From contig VCJN01001253.1 of the NCBI GenBank assembly GCA_006384855.1, positions 62,001 to 126,000 of the forward strand: a DNA stretch of 64,000 nucleotides, given 5' to 3'. The notes under the pieces are model-generated. The model was not told the DNA's origin, made no database searches, and saw nothing but the letters and a program-made list of their open reading frames with translations. Positions 28,501 to 40,768 of the stretch are shown here, one piece after another. This stretch comes from Tetraselmis striata. Lineage: Eukaryota > Chlorophyta > Chlorodendrophyceae > Chlorodendrales > Chlorodendraceae. The position numbers and the translations under genes are program-made. Position 1 is the first letter of the stretch. The number at the start of each line of letters is the position of its first letter.

Positions 28501-31500
28501 TATCAATGTGCCCCTCGTACCCAGCGTGCTCAGGCAGCCGTAGGGTGGTTGACTGCGTGTGCCGACCCGAGGTTGCCGAGCTGTCAAAGCATATTCCAGC
28601 TGAGGGAAGACGACACCGCCCGCTGCGTGGTAAAACATCGGAGCTAAGGTTGCAGGGTGGGCGGTGTGGCGGGGTATTGCATACCGAGTGGGTAGTGCGT
28701 GGCAGCCTCCATGTATGCTGCGCGCGGGATCATGATGACGTGACAGAGGTCGCTGAGCACGGTGACGCTCTCCGGCTGCGGCAGGTCCGTGAAGAAGCTG
28801 ATGGCCCCGAAAATGTCGCTGGGGCCGGCAATCGTCGGCGCCAGCAGCTCGTCGTCATCCTCGGGGGCGTCGCTCACCGTGGCTGCTCGGCGGCTCGTCT
28901 GCGCAGCCTAACACACAAGTAACTGATCAGGTTGATGTTCTGTCCAGGAAAACCACTGCCCGGGAGAGTGACGAGGGGGACAGAGGCGCCGGTCATCTCT
29001 CGGCATTCTCAGGGTACTGGCACTCTCGACAGGCCGGCAAGCCCAGTGCCTCACCGCCACTCCGACAATCACCGACTCTTCGCTCTGCTCAGCCTCATCC
29101 GGGCCATCCTTGTTCATCAGGCCGTACTCCACGATGACGCTCCCGAAGGCGATGATCGCCAGCTCGTCCACCGGGTCGTACCGGCTGAGGATGCGGCTCT
29201 GCAGGCACAGCGACCGCAGATGAGCATTTCAGCATGGTGTGGGCGCTTTGACCACGCAGGTGAAGGAGGGGGGGGGGGGGGGGGGGGAGGGGCTTGCCTT
29301 CTTCTGGAACACCTCGACGTGCGCCGAGCACAGGAGCATGTGCAGGAACTGCTTGCCGCAGTTGGCGAGCAAGGGGCAGCGCTCCAGGTGCGGCAGGTAG
29401 ACGTACTCGATGGCGCTGTTGCGCACCGTGGTCGGCAGCCCCGCCAGCGCCGCCTCGTCTCCCTGGCTGCGCACATCGTCCACCACCTTGAACTCTTTCT
29501 GTGGAGGCGAAGGAGCGAGCACAGTGTCGGGGGCAATAAGATTTACAAGACAACAAAGAAATTGGGAAGGAAACAAAATTGGCGTTTTTAGCGTGCAATC
29601 CAGGACATGCTTGCATACACGTTTGAGAGAAGGCAAAAAAATAAGGGAACTACATACAGTGGCGTCGTCACACCACACCAGAGCCTCAAATAATGGTAGA
29701 CCGTGAAGGCATGCAAAAGCAAGTTAGTTAATACCATACATACACATATTATATACTATAAATATTTATGTATTTGCATATATATGTGAGAGGCCGGGTA
29801 CATAATAATTCATAGCATCAAGGATAGCTGTCCGCCGGGACGACCTCCGGTACCCGTACGCACGTACTAAAAAAAGGGGTCCTTGCGCGCGGGTCACGTA
29901 ACTGTTGGTGAATCTTCGTACCATCATGAATGCCGCAAATAAGGTTCTGAAGCTTATGAACTTCAAAATGAAGGTTCTGAAGCATTTAGGGTTTTAGTTT
30001 CAGGGCTTTAATACGGTTAATACCGGCGGGGCGGATGTTATCGTTATCAGCAATTTTGATTATTTCGAATTTTCGGCCGTTGTTGGACAATTCACGTTTA
30101 GATTGCAGTAGCTCACTGGTGCAACACTATACTTAGCGAAACCCGGTAGAAACACAGCCCCTTGGGTGCCCTTGGGATTACCAGAAGCATCGGTGCCGTG
30201 CCCTGCTTTTTCACTGGGAGCTCTTCGGCTGTGTTCACTAAATGGGCCCTTTTCCAATAACACACAATGTACTGTGACGGCCATGGTGGCAGAGTGTGCC
30301 GTGCGCGCGACGCCAACATCGCCACAAACGTCACTCGCGGCTCACCCTACCCGATACTTATGTATTTGTGTAGGTCCGAGGACCTCTCCTGAGCTGGGAT
30401 ACGACCGTATATGGCCGAGGCTTCCGTGACGATACTTCTAGCAAAATGAGTACGCATGTATTAAATTTGGTACGTGCGTACCAGACGAGTAGACGGACAG
30501 ATAGACACCGGGGGTGAGGCAGGCGTAGCTGAGGTAGTGGCCAGTGGTGGCACAGGGCGCTACCAATCAAGCCCCACTGATACCTGCAGCAAACGAATCC
30601 ACAAAGGAGGGCAAGCTCACCTCCAGCTCGCGGCACAGAGTGTCCGACAGATGGTGCGACTTGGCAAACTGCTTCAGCCGCGCCTGGTTGGTTCGGCGCT
30701 CCAGCAAGCTGGCGTCGAAGATGCTGAGCGCGGAGGTGATGGTGCCCACCAGAACTGCACCCGCCACGCAAGCCGTCAAAGAGGTGATTATTTCAGGGAG
30801 GGGCGGGCCTTCAGAGGGATGCATGCTACGGGCCACGGCCGCCCCTATGCGGGTTCATGCAGCCAGGCCGTAAGACAAGTCGCCCGTGTAGCTGGACGAC
30901 TGGCAGGAACAAAGGTGTATCCACTTTCAAATAGAGGGAGGGAGGGGGGGGGACAAGTGAAGAGACACAGGATGGCGGCGGCTGAATTCAGTGTCAGATG
31001 GAGATCGTTTGGGGCATCAGTGGGTGATCGTCATGATGGCTTGCATCGCCTTTCTGGAGGGTGAGTAAACCCTGAATCAGAGATTATTCCATCAGCGGGT
31101 GCGTGGGGGGTGCGGGGCGGCGGCGTACATGCAGTGACCGTGAGGGACGCGAGCACGAAGACGATGGTGTAAATCTGGCCTGCCAGCCCAATGGGCGAGA
31201 TGTCGCCATAGCCGACCGTGGAGAAGGTGATTACAGCCCAGTAGAAGGACAGCAGATACCTGCACACATACACACAGGTCGACGAGTGAGTGACATGGCT
31301 ATCACCACCTTAATAACGAGTACCGCATTGCGCGGATTTAGCTCAGTCATGCAGCCGAGGCAGGCGAGTCCGCCACACGTGGCGCCGCACAGTGCCAGGC
31401 GAGGCGTACCAGGACCCAATGTCGGTCTCTGTGTCCATGTTGAAGCCATTGGCGTACAGGCCGCACTCGCTGTTGACGTCCAGCTCGCAGATCATGAAGA

Positions 31501-34500
31501 AGAGACACGCGCCCCAGTGCACCCAGAAGCACGCGATCTGCAGCGACCACCGCGCGGCAGTGAGGCGAGGAGGTGATAGGCAAGCAGTGCCCATGCTTGG
31601 TCTTCAAACAGACGGCGTGCATCGCAGGGAGGGAGGGGGCGCACTATGACGTTCCGCATGATGACAGACAGGTAAAGCTCGCTCCGTCGCAGGTTCATCT
31701 TGCGCGCCAGCTGCCAGATGCGGTGGAGCCGCGCGAGGCAGAGCAAGTCCAGCAGGTAGAGGTAGCGCACGGTGGTTTCGATGTCTTGTTTCTGGGCGTC
31801 CACATCGCGGCTGGAGATGTCGAAGCTCCAATACGTTATGTAGATGATGAAAGAGCCAATGGGCACCGCACCGATGAGGTCATATGCAAACGTGGATCTG
31901 CGAGGGGGTGAGGGACTGCTGTCATCTGCTGTGCTGACCCACTTGTCACATGAGCGCTACATTGCTTCGGAGCTATCAAAACTGATAACGCGGTACCCAG
32001 TCATACTGCTCAAAATGACAAGGTGCAATGGCATTGCTAGAAAGCGATCAGGGGGCGCGGGTGATAGGGAAGGGGGGAAACCTCACATGGAGCTGCAGGC
32101 GGTTAAGAGGGCATCACCGCATGGGGGATGGATACATTAAAATAGAATAAGCAAGGGGAGTCTGCATTATATCTGACGCTGGGCACCCCGTAGTATATGG
32201 GCACGAGTGCGGTAATCGATCGATCGCAACAATTACTGATGCCGTAGCGGTGTGTAGATATGATGTCATGCGAAGCCTGTCACGGATTGAATCGGGAAAT
32301 ACTGTAGGGTACACGGGTATGGCTGCACATCTGCGTGAGCCGACATCGAATTACGGCCATACGACGTTTCTACAGCACGTGGCATGTCACAGCTCCGCTT
32401 GAATCTGACGCTGAAATCCAGCAGAGCCCGCGATAGATACTTCTACGTTATTCATATATGAAGTAACTTGACAGTTGAATCAGCGATGCGTCGATTTTTC
32501 AGAAAATGTTAAAAGAACGGGTTCTATATCACTGGCCTACAGTTCCATCAGTTGCATTGCCAGCGCTTTGAAGTACCAGAGTTTTCTTTTCCATTACCAG
32601 CAGCGAGTAGCGAGTAGCGAGTACCAGTACCTCCCAACCCTGAGATCGTAATCGGACGGCTGTGTAATTAAGGACCGTGGGCGGGCGGGCGGGCGGGCGG
32701 GTGGGTGGATTATAGTACTTAGTAGTATATGCCAGTAGATAAGCGTTTCAGTCATGCACCTATAGGCCAGATCCGCTGCATTATACGGGTACCCGTACGG
32801 CAATAAAGCTCACCGCCGAAAAATCGACGCTTCGCTGGATTATTGCATGCCTGCTCGGTCGGGCGGAGGCCTAGGTACCTGGTCTATAACGCGGCACAAG
32901 TGATGTATGATCACGCAGCAGAGCGGAGAAGAACGGCACGGCCGAATGGGGGGCAGGGGGGGGGGGGGGGGCACGTGAGGTAGCGGTGCGCAATGAACTT
33001 GCGGTCGATGACGGCGAGGCCGTTCTCGCTGAATGCCAGGTTGAAGTTGACGATGATGTCAGCGACAAAGAAGAAGGCGGTGACCAGGTCCACGGCCACG
33101 CCCCGCAATGGCGGCATGTAGGTCACTCTGCCAGGGGAAGGAGAGGCCGGGGGGGGGGGGGGGGGGGGCACCAACTGTCAGGTGACTGCAGGAATACGTC
33201 GGGTTGCAGCTGCAATTGCCCATGAGTTGAACCTGTGGCGCGGCGTGGGGGTATCTGGGGTCTGGCAGTGCGCACATGTCCTCGCCCTGGGGCACCAGCG
33301 TCCAGTAGGAGTATTCGAAGGCGATGTACCACGGCGTGTAGAACGCCGTCCAGAAGGTGAGCCCCACGATGATCCACCACCACGCAATGTACCTGCCGGC
33401 GGCGACGCGCAGCGGACGGGCGGGGAGCGCTCAGACACGGGTCCGCCGCCGGGAGACGTACGCCTAGCATGGGCTGGATTGGTGAGCATGAGCTGCGGCC
33501 GGGCTGCGCACCATACGGAATGGTTGTCGATGACGTAGCCAGGAAGGCACAGCTGCGTGGCGCCGCTGGAGGAAAACTGGCACCGGGGGTGTCGAGGGTG
33601 AATCAGCAGCTCCTCACTACTGAGTCAAGGGCGCCTCCAAAGCGGGGCTTCCGGAGGGCTGCCGCCCCCATGCCCTGAATAGGCTAGAGGCGTGCACCTC
33701 GCAGTGCGCATGCCCTCCCTCAGCCACATTCCTACCACCCCATTACCCCCCCCCCCCCCCCCCCCCGCGACATCGTGACCACAGCACAGATGGTGGAACA
33801 GGCGCTGGTGGGGTGAGGAGGCCACCTGGCAGCGCACATCTCCTGGCCCCGAGACCCTACACAGCGGCATGGGGCGCCGGCCTCGCATCAAGCATGCACA
33901 CTCCACCTAGCTGCCCCCTCCACAAATACCCTTCTCAACTACCTGTAGTGGGAGGAAGAGCGAGGGATGCTGACCTGCTGCTACCAACACGAGCGGTGAC
34001 GCGTGGGGGGGGGGGGGGGGGGGGCGCGGGCATGAGGGGCGCGCACCTCCTGGTCGTCCGCAAAGGCGGGGATGGCGATGTTGCTCTCGCGGTACTCCTG
34101 CAGGATGGTGTGGTCGCGGCTGGCTACCGACTTCGACAGCGGAATGTGGCGCAGGCGGGGCGCCGCCTGCCTCGCCTGCCGCGGCAGAGAGGGCTTGCGC
34201 GACACAGCGCCCACCGAGGTGCGTGCCAGCGACTTCATGGGCTTCATGCCCCGCTGCACGGCGTCGGGCCGCCCCTGCTCCAGCTCCTCCTCCAGCCGCG
34301 TGCGCGCCGACACGCGCGCCAGGTTGGCGCCCAGCGACTTGCGCGCCAGGTTGGGGGGGCGGCGGGGCAGCGAGGGGGGGCCCCCCGCAGTGGCGCCGCG
34401 GCTGCTCAGGCTCCACTTCCCGGACATGCCCGGCACGGAGGACATGCTGCGCCGGCGCATGGACGCCGCGTAGGACGAGTATGAGCGGCGCATGGAGCGC

Positions 34501-34904
34501 GAACGGCCAAGCTGGGACGACCCCGACTCGGACGGCACCTCGAAGCGCATCGACTTGGCCCCCCGCTGGCTGGAGTCCTCGCCGGCATGGGCGCCCCCCA
34601 TGCGCAGCGCGGACTTGAGGGCGTTCAAGCCGCCCGTGGCGCCGCGGTGGCTGCCGGCGCCCGCACCGTGCTGGCTGCCACCGAGGCTGCGGCTGCCGTC
34701 GCCGGCACTGCGGGTGCTGGCGCCCGCCCCGCGCTGGCTGGCGCCCGCCTCCGGGGGCTCTTCCACCCGGATCTCGCTCACGTTCGCCAGCCGCATGCCG
34801 GCGCCCTCGCTCATGGCGCGGAACAGGTGCCCGAACCGCTCGTCCGCCGGCCCCATGCCAGAGCCTGCCGGCCTGCTCCCGCCGGGGCCGCGGTTTCCCG
34901 CCAT
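25550..34904 (-). CDS. Plant-type Shaker (AKT-like) potassium channel with CNBD and ankyrin repeats
   Basis: Fifteen exons on the minus strand: 34047-34904, 33512-33552, 33198-33392, 32975-33127, 31645-31897, 31410-31537, 31129-31259, 30621-30754, 29298-29498, 29055-29198, 28685-28898, 27930-28147, 27142-27255, 26466-26664, 25550-26043. Phases match throughout, giving 3477 nt (1158 aa). Order: a Ser/Arg-rich N-tail (residues 1-286), S1 (IAWWWIIVGLTFW), an S1-S2 loop with Cys (CALPD, NCSCNP), S2-S3 (VDLVTAFFFVADIIVNF), S4 (LLCLARLHRIWQLARKMNLR), S5 (IACFWVHWGACLFFMI), the pore with TVGYGD near residue 556, and S6 (LTVTAFLVGTITSALSIFDA). Then a C-linker, a cyclic-nucleotide-binding domain with the plant-style PQPESVTVLSDLCHVIMIPR, and ankyrin repeats (GHTAVLIAAQRGHARLVRLL, AVAEGHRQVCLILKEHGA, GGTALHVAAACGN). 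Plant AKT channels have this same order. It should conduct K+ across the plasma membrane, probably on hyperpolarisation. The S1-S2 junction has a second phase-compatible splice (33172 with 33125). Two introns start with GC. Confidence 0.95.
29296..29297 (-). promoter_or_regulatory. Non-canonical GC 5' splice site (AAG|GCAAGC)
   Basis: The C-linker exon ends ...FQKK and is followed by GCAAGCCCC on the sense strand. No GT in phase gives an equally conserved join to SRILSRYDP. AAG|GCAAG is the known consensus of GC-AG introns. A second site of the same form, CAG|GCAAGC, follows the exon at 27930-28147. Confidence 0.75.
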
Positions 34905-35631
34905 CCCGCACGCCGTGTGCTCTTCCAACAGGCGGGGGGGGGGGGGGGGAGGGGGGGGGGGGGGGAGGGGGGGGGGGGGGAGGGAGGTCAGCCATACGCA
35001 CCATCTGCCCATAGCTTGCCATCCCCCCACGTGCGCCGGCGGCAGCCGACTCGACTCGTGCACAACACCTCCCCCCCCCCCCCCCCCTTCTCCCCTTCGA
35101 ATCGATCCACAGCATTCATATTGCATGGCCAGATGCGCTGATTGACGAGTGATACCTTCTCGTGCGTTCATCTCCACCAAACTGGCTGATGGCATCCATT
35201 CACCGCACACATCCCTCATCCCTGGACGCCATGTCAGTAGACGCATCCACTACTTTACCCCCCCCCCCCCCCTCTCCCACCCTCGTTCCACCGCCACATG
35301 TGGTCTTGCTTATACTTAACCTCTACGTGTTTCTCTATTTCTCTGATGTTCTCAAAAGAGGGCTGCAACTTCGCAGAAGATACGGAAGCGCAGTATGCTA
35401 TCATCTCTCCTCCCATCGCCAGCCAGCCGCCTGCAGTCATGTCCAGTCAATCGCCCCTCCGCCCCCGAACATTCCCCGGCCACCGGTGGCTCAGCCCAGC
35501 TCCCGGGACACCCGCAGCTGATGAGCGCCCCGCAACCCCCCCCCCCCCCCCTCCCCCTTCTCTCGAGTAACCAAGCGGCGGGTGAGGAGTGGCCCGTGAC
35601 TTGGAGGCTTGTCAGCAGGCGCGCTGCGCTA
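34905..35631. other. K+ channel 5' region: broken G runs, no gene
   Basis: On the + strand, G runs broken by single As (34934-34981), then C runs at about 35071-35087 and 35260-35272. A 5' UTR exon of the channel could end here, because a YAG precedes the first ATG, but I cannot prove it. Confidence 0.4.
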
Positions 35632-35917
35632 CGGACCGCAGAGGTCGCAGCCAGCGCGGCGAGATGGGGGGGGGGGGGGGGGGCTACCTGGAGAGTAGTC
35701 GTACGGCGGGGGGAGGCTGCAGGGGCGCCCCCCTCCCCTTGAACGTATGTATGCCTGACGGGCGCCGCCCCGTGGAGCACGAGGGGTTCGTCAGGCCGCG
35801 CCGACGTGGTGCGCAGTCACGAATAGCCCGTACAAGTCCAGTTGGCTACGCACTTGCACCAGAGTCCCCGACTCCTCGCGCTCATGCAGCGCGCATCTGG
35901 CACGCTAAGGATTACTA
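35632..35917 (+). repeat. Dispersed repeat family E, copy 1
   Basis: Shares with 37225-37533, in the same order: CGGACCGCAGAGGTCGC, a G run, GTAGTCGTACGGC, GACGGGCGCCGCCCCGTGGA, CGCGCAGTCACGAATAGC, GTACAAGTCCAGTTGG, CCGACTCCTCGCGCTC and GCTAAGGATTACTA. The two copies are direct and about 1.6 kb apart. There is no clear ORF. GGGCGCCGCCC is a perfect palindrome inside. Confidence 0.88.
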
Positions 35918-37224
35918 GATGTAAGGACTAAAATGGCAACATTGTGGCAAGCAGATGAGTGTCAAGTATTAGGTAGCAACTACTAGCGACGAGTCGCTAC
36001 CCGTAGAGATTAGTTGAGGCCGTCGTCGTTGAGACGCATGGGCAGCAAACACGATTTCACTATCGTGTCCTGAGGGCAGATTTCACTATTCGCCAGTACT
36101 TAGGGCGGAAAAATATATTACAGACACGGATAAATACCGGCATCTCATTTTCTGGTGATTTCCTGATCGCCTTTTGCAGATCATGTAATACTTAATCAAT
36201 CAATACCAGTACCCCATCTTATTTATTCAGGGATATATATTAGCAGCAAATTCAAAAATGTGAATATATATATCGTCCTTAGCAGGCTCTCCCGATCTTA
36301 GTATGTTCACTATTACTATTTGGGGTCTTAGATTCTTCCCTGGCCTACTTTACAGGCGCGGTACGGCACCAGCATGGTGTTAGTATATCCACGTGACGTG
36401 CCAGTACCGCCCCAGGAGCTTGCATCGACGCAGTAGCCCCTCTGCAATTTCATCATCGTCCGGCGGAAGTTTTTGTACACCCGCAGGGCGCCACCCAGCA
36501 TGCGGCATGCGTACCTGACTACTTTAGGCGCTACCCCGCGCGCGGTTCCCGACGAAGCCATCCCGGGTAGCGCTGCTCCCGCATGTGTGCTCAAAGGCAC
36601 CAAAGGCTTGGCTGTCTCCATCTTATTTTCCTTTGTCGCGCGCACCCGCATGGGAATCCGCCGCGACAAAGCTCGTGCCTTCGTGACATGCAGCAAGGTC
36701 ACTCTCGGGTATACAAGCCACTCAGAAGTGACACACCGCACACAGCTCGAAGACGTGTCTCGCTGGCCGGGAAGCGGTCGACGATAGATAGACCATAGGG
36801 CACCGTGCGCCGGCTCCTCGAGTCGACAATTAGTGCCCCACACGGATAGCCGTTAGACTGGTTCGGGGGGGTGGGCGGGGGGCGGGGGCGGGGGGGGGGG
36901 GGGGGGGGGGGGCAGGGGCGCTCTTTGCGCCTCTCGTCGGCACGATAGCCCCCCATGCCGCCGGCCTTTGGCTCGCCGGCGAATAAGGACCTATCTCCAG
37001 GCAGGGACGATTTATGCGCCGGTGGCACCTGCGGTTTCAACGCGCTCCGTGCCGCAACCGGGCTGCCCATCGCAGCCCCACGCACGCAGCTTATCGGCGC
37101 CTACCGCCCACCGCAATGTGCCGCATCCGCGCCCCCACGCAGCCAGTAGTTGGCGTCATCGTGCCGCTACTGCGCGCAACTGGTCGGCATCGTCACCCCC
37201 ACCCCCTTCTTCCGAGTAGACAAG
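35918..37224. other. Intergenic between family E copies
   Basis: Contains the TTTTCTGGTGATTTCC word (about 36148-36190) shared with 22540-22590, and a G run (36890-36912). I see no exon-like coding signal. Confidence 0.45.
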
Positions 37225-37533
37225 CGGACCGCAGAGGTCGCGCAGCCAGAATGGCGAGATATGGGGGGGGTTACATGGAGAGGAGTAGTCGTACGGCCCG
37301 GGGGGGGGGGGGGGGGGGGGATGCAGAGGTGGCCCCCTCCCCTTGAGCGTATGCCCGACGGGCGCCGCCCCGTGGAGCACGAGGGGTCATCAGACCGCGC
37401 CGACGTGGCGCGCAGTCACGAATAGCATGTACAAGTCCAGTTGGTGAGTGCTTGACTACGCACGTGCATATCATAGTCTCCGACTCCTCGCGCTCTTGCA
37501 GCGTGCATTTGCTTGGCATGCTAAGGATTACTA
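37225..37533 (+). repeat. Dispersed repeat family E, copy 2
   Basis: Partner of 35632-35917. It carries a longer G run and an extra insertion of about 20 bp after GTCCAGTTGG. Both copies end at the same AAGGATTACTA word. Confidence 0.88.
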
Positions 37534-37564
37534 CGCGCTCAATGCATGGCATCGCATTCGAACT

Positions 37565-38277
37565 AGAATCGAAACCCCGGAATTCCCTCTGCTCAACCGG
37601 CCGCGTCGCACCCCCACAAACACCAAGTAGAAATATCAAACTCGCCACCATCAACCCGTCGGTACTTTGACCCCCTACCCACGGCGGAATTTAACGCCAG
37701 CGTCCGGGACGCACGCCAACTATTGCTTCACAAGCCTGACGGCACAGCCTTCCATACCCTCGATCGCCAGAGGGTCGAACACCTCCACCTTCTCTTCAGA
37801 CCGGATCGAACAGATAAGACGTTTGCAGAGGAGGTTTATGCGCTCCTAGGCAGATAAGGCACCCTTACGAGCGCCGACGATAATTCCAAACACCAAATCC
37901 GATGGAGCATATGGGCCACGGACAACCACTTTATATTGGCAATCATGACCGCCCTCCACGCCCACACACAACTTTTCAGCGACCTCCTCAACAAATCGAT
38001 ATACACATCCCAGTATCACAACATGTACCCCGAAGATGCGGTTTTCGGCGCTAGGCCCCCTAACGACCTAATATACTATTTGTGGGCTGAAACGCCCCTC
38101 GCCAACCCCGAATACCATGACAAATTACATGAGCTAGACGCAACATTCAAGAAATCCGCACAGAAATCCAGAAGGAAATCCAGAAGGAAATCCAGCTACG
38201 GGCCAACAGAGGCAGGAACCGCCATGGTAGCCTCCGACCAGGCATCGCCACCAGCCAGCCGCCGCTCCACGCAGTAG
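37565..38277 (+). pseudogene. Degenerate repeat-borne ORF (family F), one in-frame stop
   Basis: A long frame runs from about 37590 to the TAG at 38275-38277, interrupted by one TAA near 37855. It reads as real protein (AEFNASVRDARQLLLHKPDG, LFRPDRTDKTFAEEVYALLG, then NKSIYTSQYHNMYPEDAVFG and NDLIYYLWAETPL). It ends in a basic KKSAQKSRRKSRRKSS stretch and an Ala/Ser tail. I do not recognise the domain. Its 3' end is repeated elsewhere (inverted at 51290-51607; fragment at 54457-54530), so it belongs to a mobile element. The basic C-terminus would suit nucleic-acid binding; this is inference. Confidence 0.55.
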
Positions 38278-38458
38278 GGACGCTCTCCCCAGCACTCAAT
38301 CCCGGGCCACTCCAATAGCGGCACTAGGCCGAATGTAATGTGAAGGCGCCGACAGGAAAGGAGCTTTGAAGTTGAGGTCTCGCAGCAAGGAGCGGAAGTG
38401 GGGGGTCCAACCCAGAACGGGGCGCCACGGGCGTGCAACAGACGCAGGCCACCCAACG
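38132..38458 (+). repeat. Family F 3' segment, inverted partner at 51290-51607
   Basis: From GCTAGACGCAACATTCAAGA to GGCCACCCAACG this matches the reverse complement of 51290-51607 closely over more than 300 bp. It ends exactly where the left LTR begins (38459). At the partner locus the sequence continues into a 227-bp tandem array instead. Confidence 0.85.
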
Positions 38459-38831
38459 TGTAAGCTTTAGGCGAGGGACTTTAGCATAGGCAAGGGAAAG
38501 GTTTGCAGCAAAGGAGATTGTTACAGTGTACCGGGGTGTACATGGCTTTATACAACTATCGGCTCAGCAGTCGGTCGCATGCGCAGGCATTAGGCTTGGG
38601 TATGCAATCTAGGCTTGGAGTCATCAGGGAGCCATCGGGGCGTAATGGCTGACGAGGGCATGATCACGTGGGCGTGATCACGTGTAACATGTGCGCAGTC
38701 TATATGTATGGGCGGATGAGCAGTATGTATATAGGCGTGCTAGTATATAAGTGAGTGGACAGTATGGGTATGGGTGTACACATGAATGCGGGTATAGGTG
38801 TGCAGGTAGGGTTATGGTGGTAACCCTAACA
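38459..38831 (+). repeat. Left LTR
   Basis: 373 bp, TGTAAGC ... CCCTAACA. It contains two TGATCACGTG words and a TATA-like TAGTATATAA, as expected of an LTR promoter. Confidence 0.9.
38661..38750 (+). promoter_or_regulatory. Putative LTR promoter elements
   Basis: TGATCACGTG occurs twice (38661-38670 and 38675-38684), each carrying CACGTG (E-box or G-box palindrome). TAGTATATAA at 38741-38750 is a plausible TATA box about 60 bp downstream. The right LTR has the same layout. The function is inferred from motif form only. Confidence 0.5.
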
Positions 38832-39052
38832 TTCCATCCCGGCCCCAAAAAAAAGCAGACTCATGGGAATGATACGCAGGGGAAGCGGGTGGGGGTATTC
38901 GGCGGACATGGCACGGTGATCGGTGTGCGCAAGCATTGCGACAGGGACAAGCAGATTGTGTCGGGCATAATCATGGAGCATATCACTACGACCTGTCAGG
39001 TTAAATAGCATATGTCGCCCAGAAATTGTGGAATACGGGATGGCAGTGCATA

Positions 39053-39205
39053 GCAAAAGGCAAGCGGAGTTGGCAGGAGTTGGCAGGCGGACTGCAAAGC
39101 AATATGTGTGACGTTGCCATGGCAAAAGGCAAGCGGAGTTGGCAGGAGTTGGCAGGCTGGGTTTGACAAGCTGACTGCGAAGCAATATGTGAGACGTTGA
39201 CATCC
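39053..39205 (+). repeat. Tandem duplication inside the LTR element
   Basis: GCAAAAGGCAAGCGGAGTTG, GCAGGAGTTGGCAGGC and GCAAAGCAATATGTGTGACGTTG occur twice in tandem. The second unit has an extra TGGGTTTGACAAGC insertion. Confidence 0.85.
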
Positions 39206-40768
39206 AGACTTTATCGGGGCGAGTTTGGCATATGCTACGTATGTTCGATACACAGGTATTGGCGACTTCTAACTTTCAGTCATGTATTTCTGCATATGGT
39301 ATTTTGGCGATGTCAATGTAATCCGCAGAGTCCACTTGTTGGTATAACAAGTTAGCGGGTGTGAGCGGGTTTGTGCCGTAGCGGGCGTCAAGCGGAGTGC
39401 ATGCAGTTGCGGATTGGTAGGCATCGTCGCATAAAATAAAACTGACGAGGGATAAGGTATATTGCCAGGCGTTATCACGTAACGAGCATGAGCGGTAAAT
39501 GTTTTGTTATAACCGAAGTGAAGCGGGGATTGCGGTCTTTCATTATTATGCGACAAGGGTCGTTAGGGCGGAAAATATTGTAAACAAGTAAAACGGGCAA
39601 GCCGAGGAGCGTCTACGTGGATACGGCAAGGGATGAAGTGGGCTTGTATTGTAAATGCGTGCACACGTGTGGGTGTAGCGGCAAAGATATTTCGCAGAGG
39701 GCGGCATGCCATTGATAAACAAAGTTCATGGGAATAATTACCTAGAGGCAGATGTGTGGGTGTACGGGAGACACGGAGCCTATGGGTTGATATGAAAACT
39801 TTCGCAGGTTGGCAAGTCTGTCGGTAGATCCTATTGCGCATAATGGGTCACCATATGTTTTCCAAATAGTAGGGCGTGCGGCATCGAGCAAGGTGGCCGG
39901 CAGTGGGTAAAGTACTTCTGGAATGACCAAATCAAGACAGAATTTGTCCGAGGCGGGCAGGCATACTTATAAGCATAACCCGTTGCTGGAATTATATTAC
40001 GTGAATGTGAATACGGTTACCATAGTCATAGTTTGTTTCGGTGGTATAGTTGTGGCGAATTGCTCGATTGTTAATTCTAGATTAACTTGAAGGTGGAAGT
40101 AGGGCATGGTAAATATGAGAGAAAATCGGGCAACGTGTCAGTAGATCTGTGTCAAGCAGTTGAATGTCGCGTTTTGTTTATTCTTGGCGTAAATCCGGAC
40201 GACGAGACCGGGCATCGGTCTCATTCTAGGAGCTTTTATTGCAATATAATATGTTCGGGTGCGGCGGGTGCGGGCGGGGGTCAGTGGTTTGCTAGGTATG
40301 GTAGTGAGTGACGGCGGCTTGGGCGGGCAGGTGCCGGAGAGTGGCATGCATAGTGTGGTCTCAGCGTGATCTAAGAACCATTTTGTATGAAAAAGCGTCA
40401 TATTGTCAAAGCGTATTCATGCGAAAAAGTTCTTATTGGGCATAGGTGCTGTATTTGGCATGGTTATATCGTGAAACTTTTGAACAGCGGTTAAGGCGTA
40501 TGCATACGCATATATTATATTTTTTGTAATTGCGTAAAAGGTAAGCTACATGTCCGTGCGGTTTCCAGAAACTTCTGTGTATTGCCACAAATATTATGAA
40601 AGGGGTGTTGTCATGCGAAAGTATGTATATTCATTCCATCCTTACGATATGAACTCCCGAATTCCCAAAAATCGTTAATTGTGGTGCGGGGGCCAATTGC
40701 GAATGGCAACAATGTTTGGAAGGGCGCGTGTCTCGTTGGCTATGTAATGGCCCAAATATTCGTGTTCG

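Noticed and set aside
33907..35115. A 402-residue minus-strand frame overlapping exon 1 of the K+ channel
   Set aside because: It is a shadow frame of the GC-rich exon. The neighbouring frame has the Ser/Arg-rich sequence and ends at a GTGCGC donor in phase with S1.
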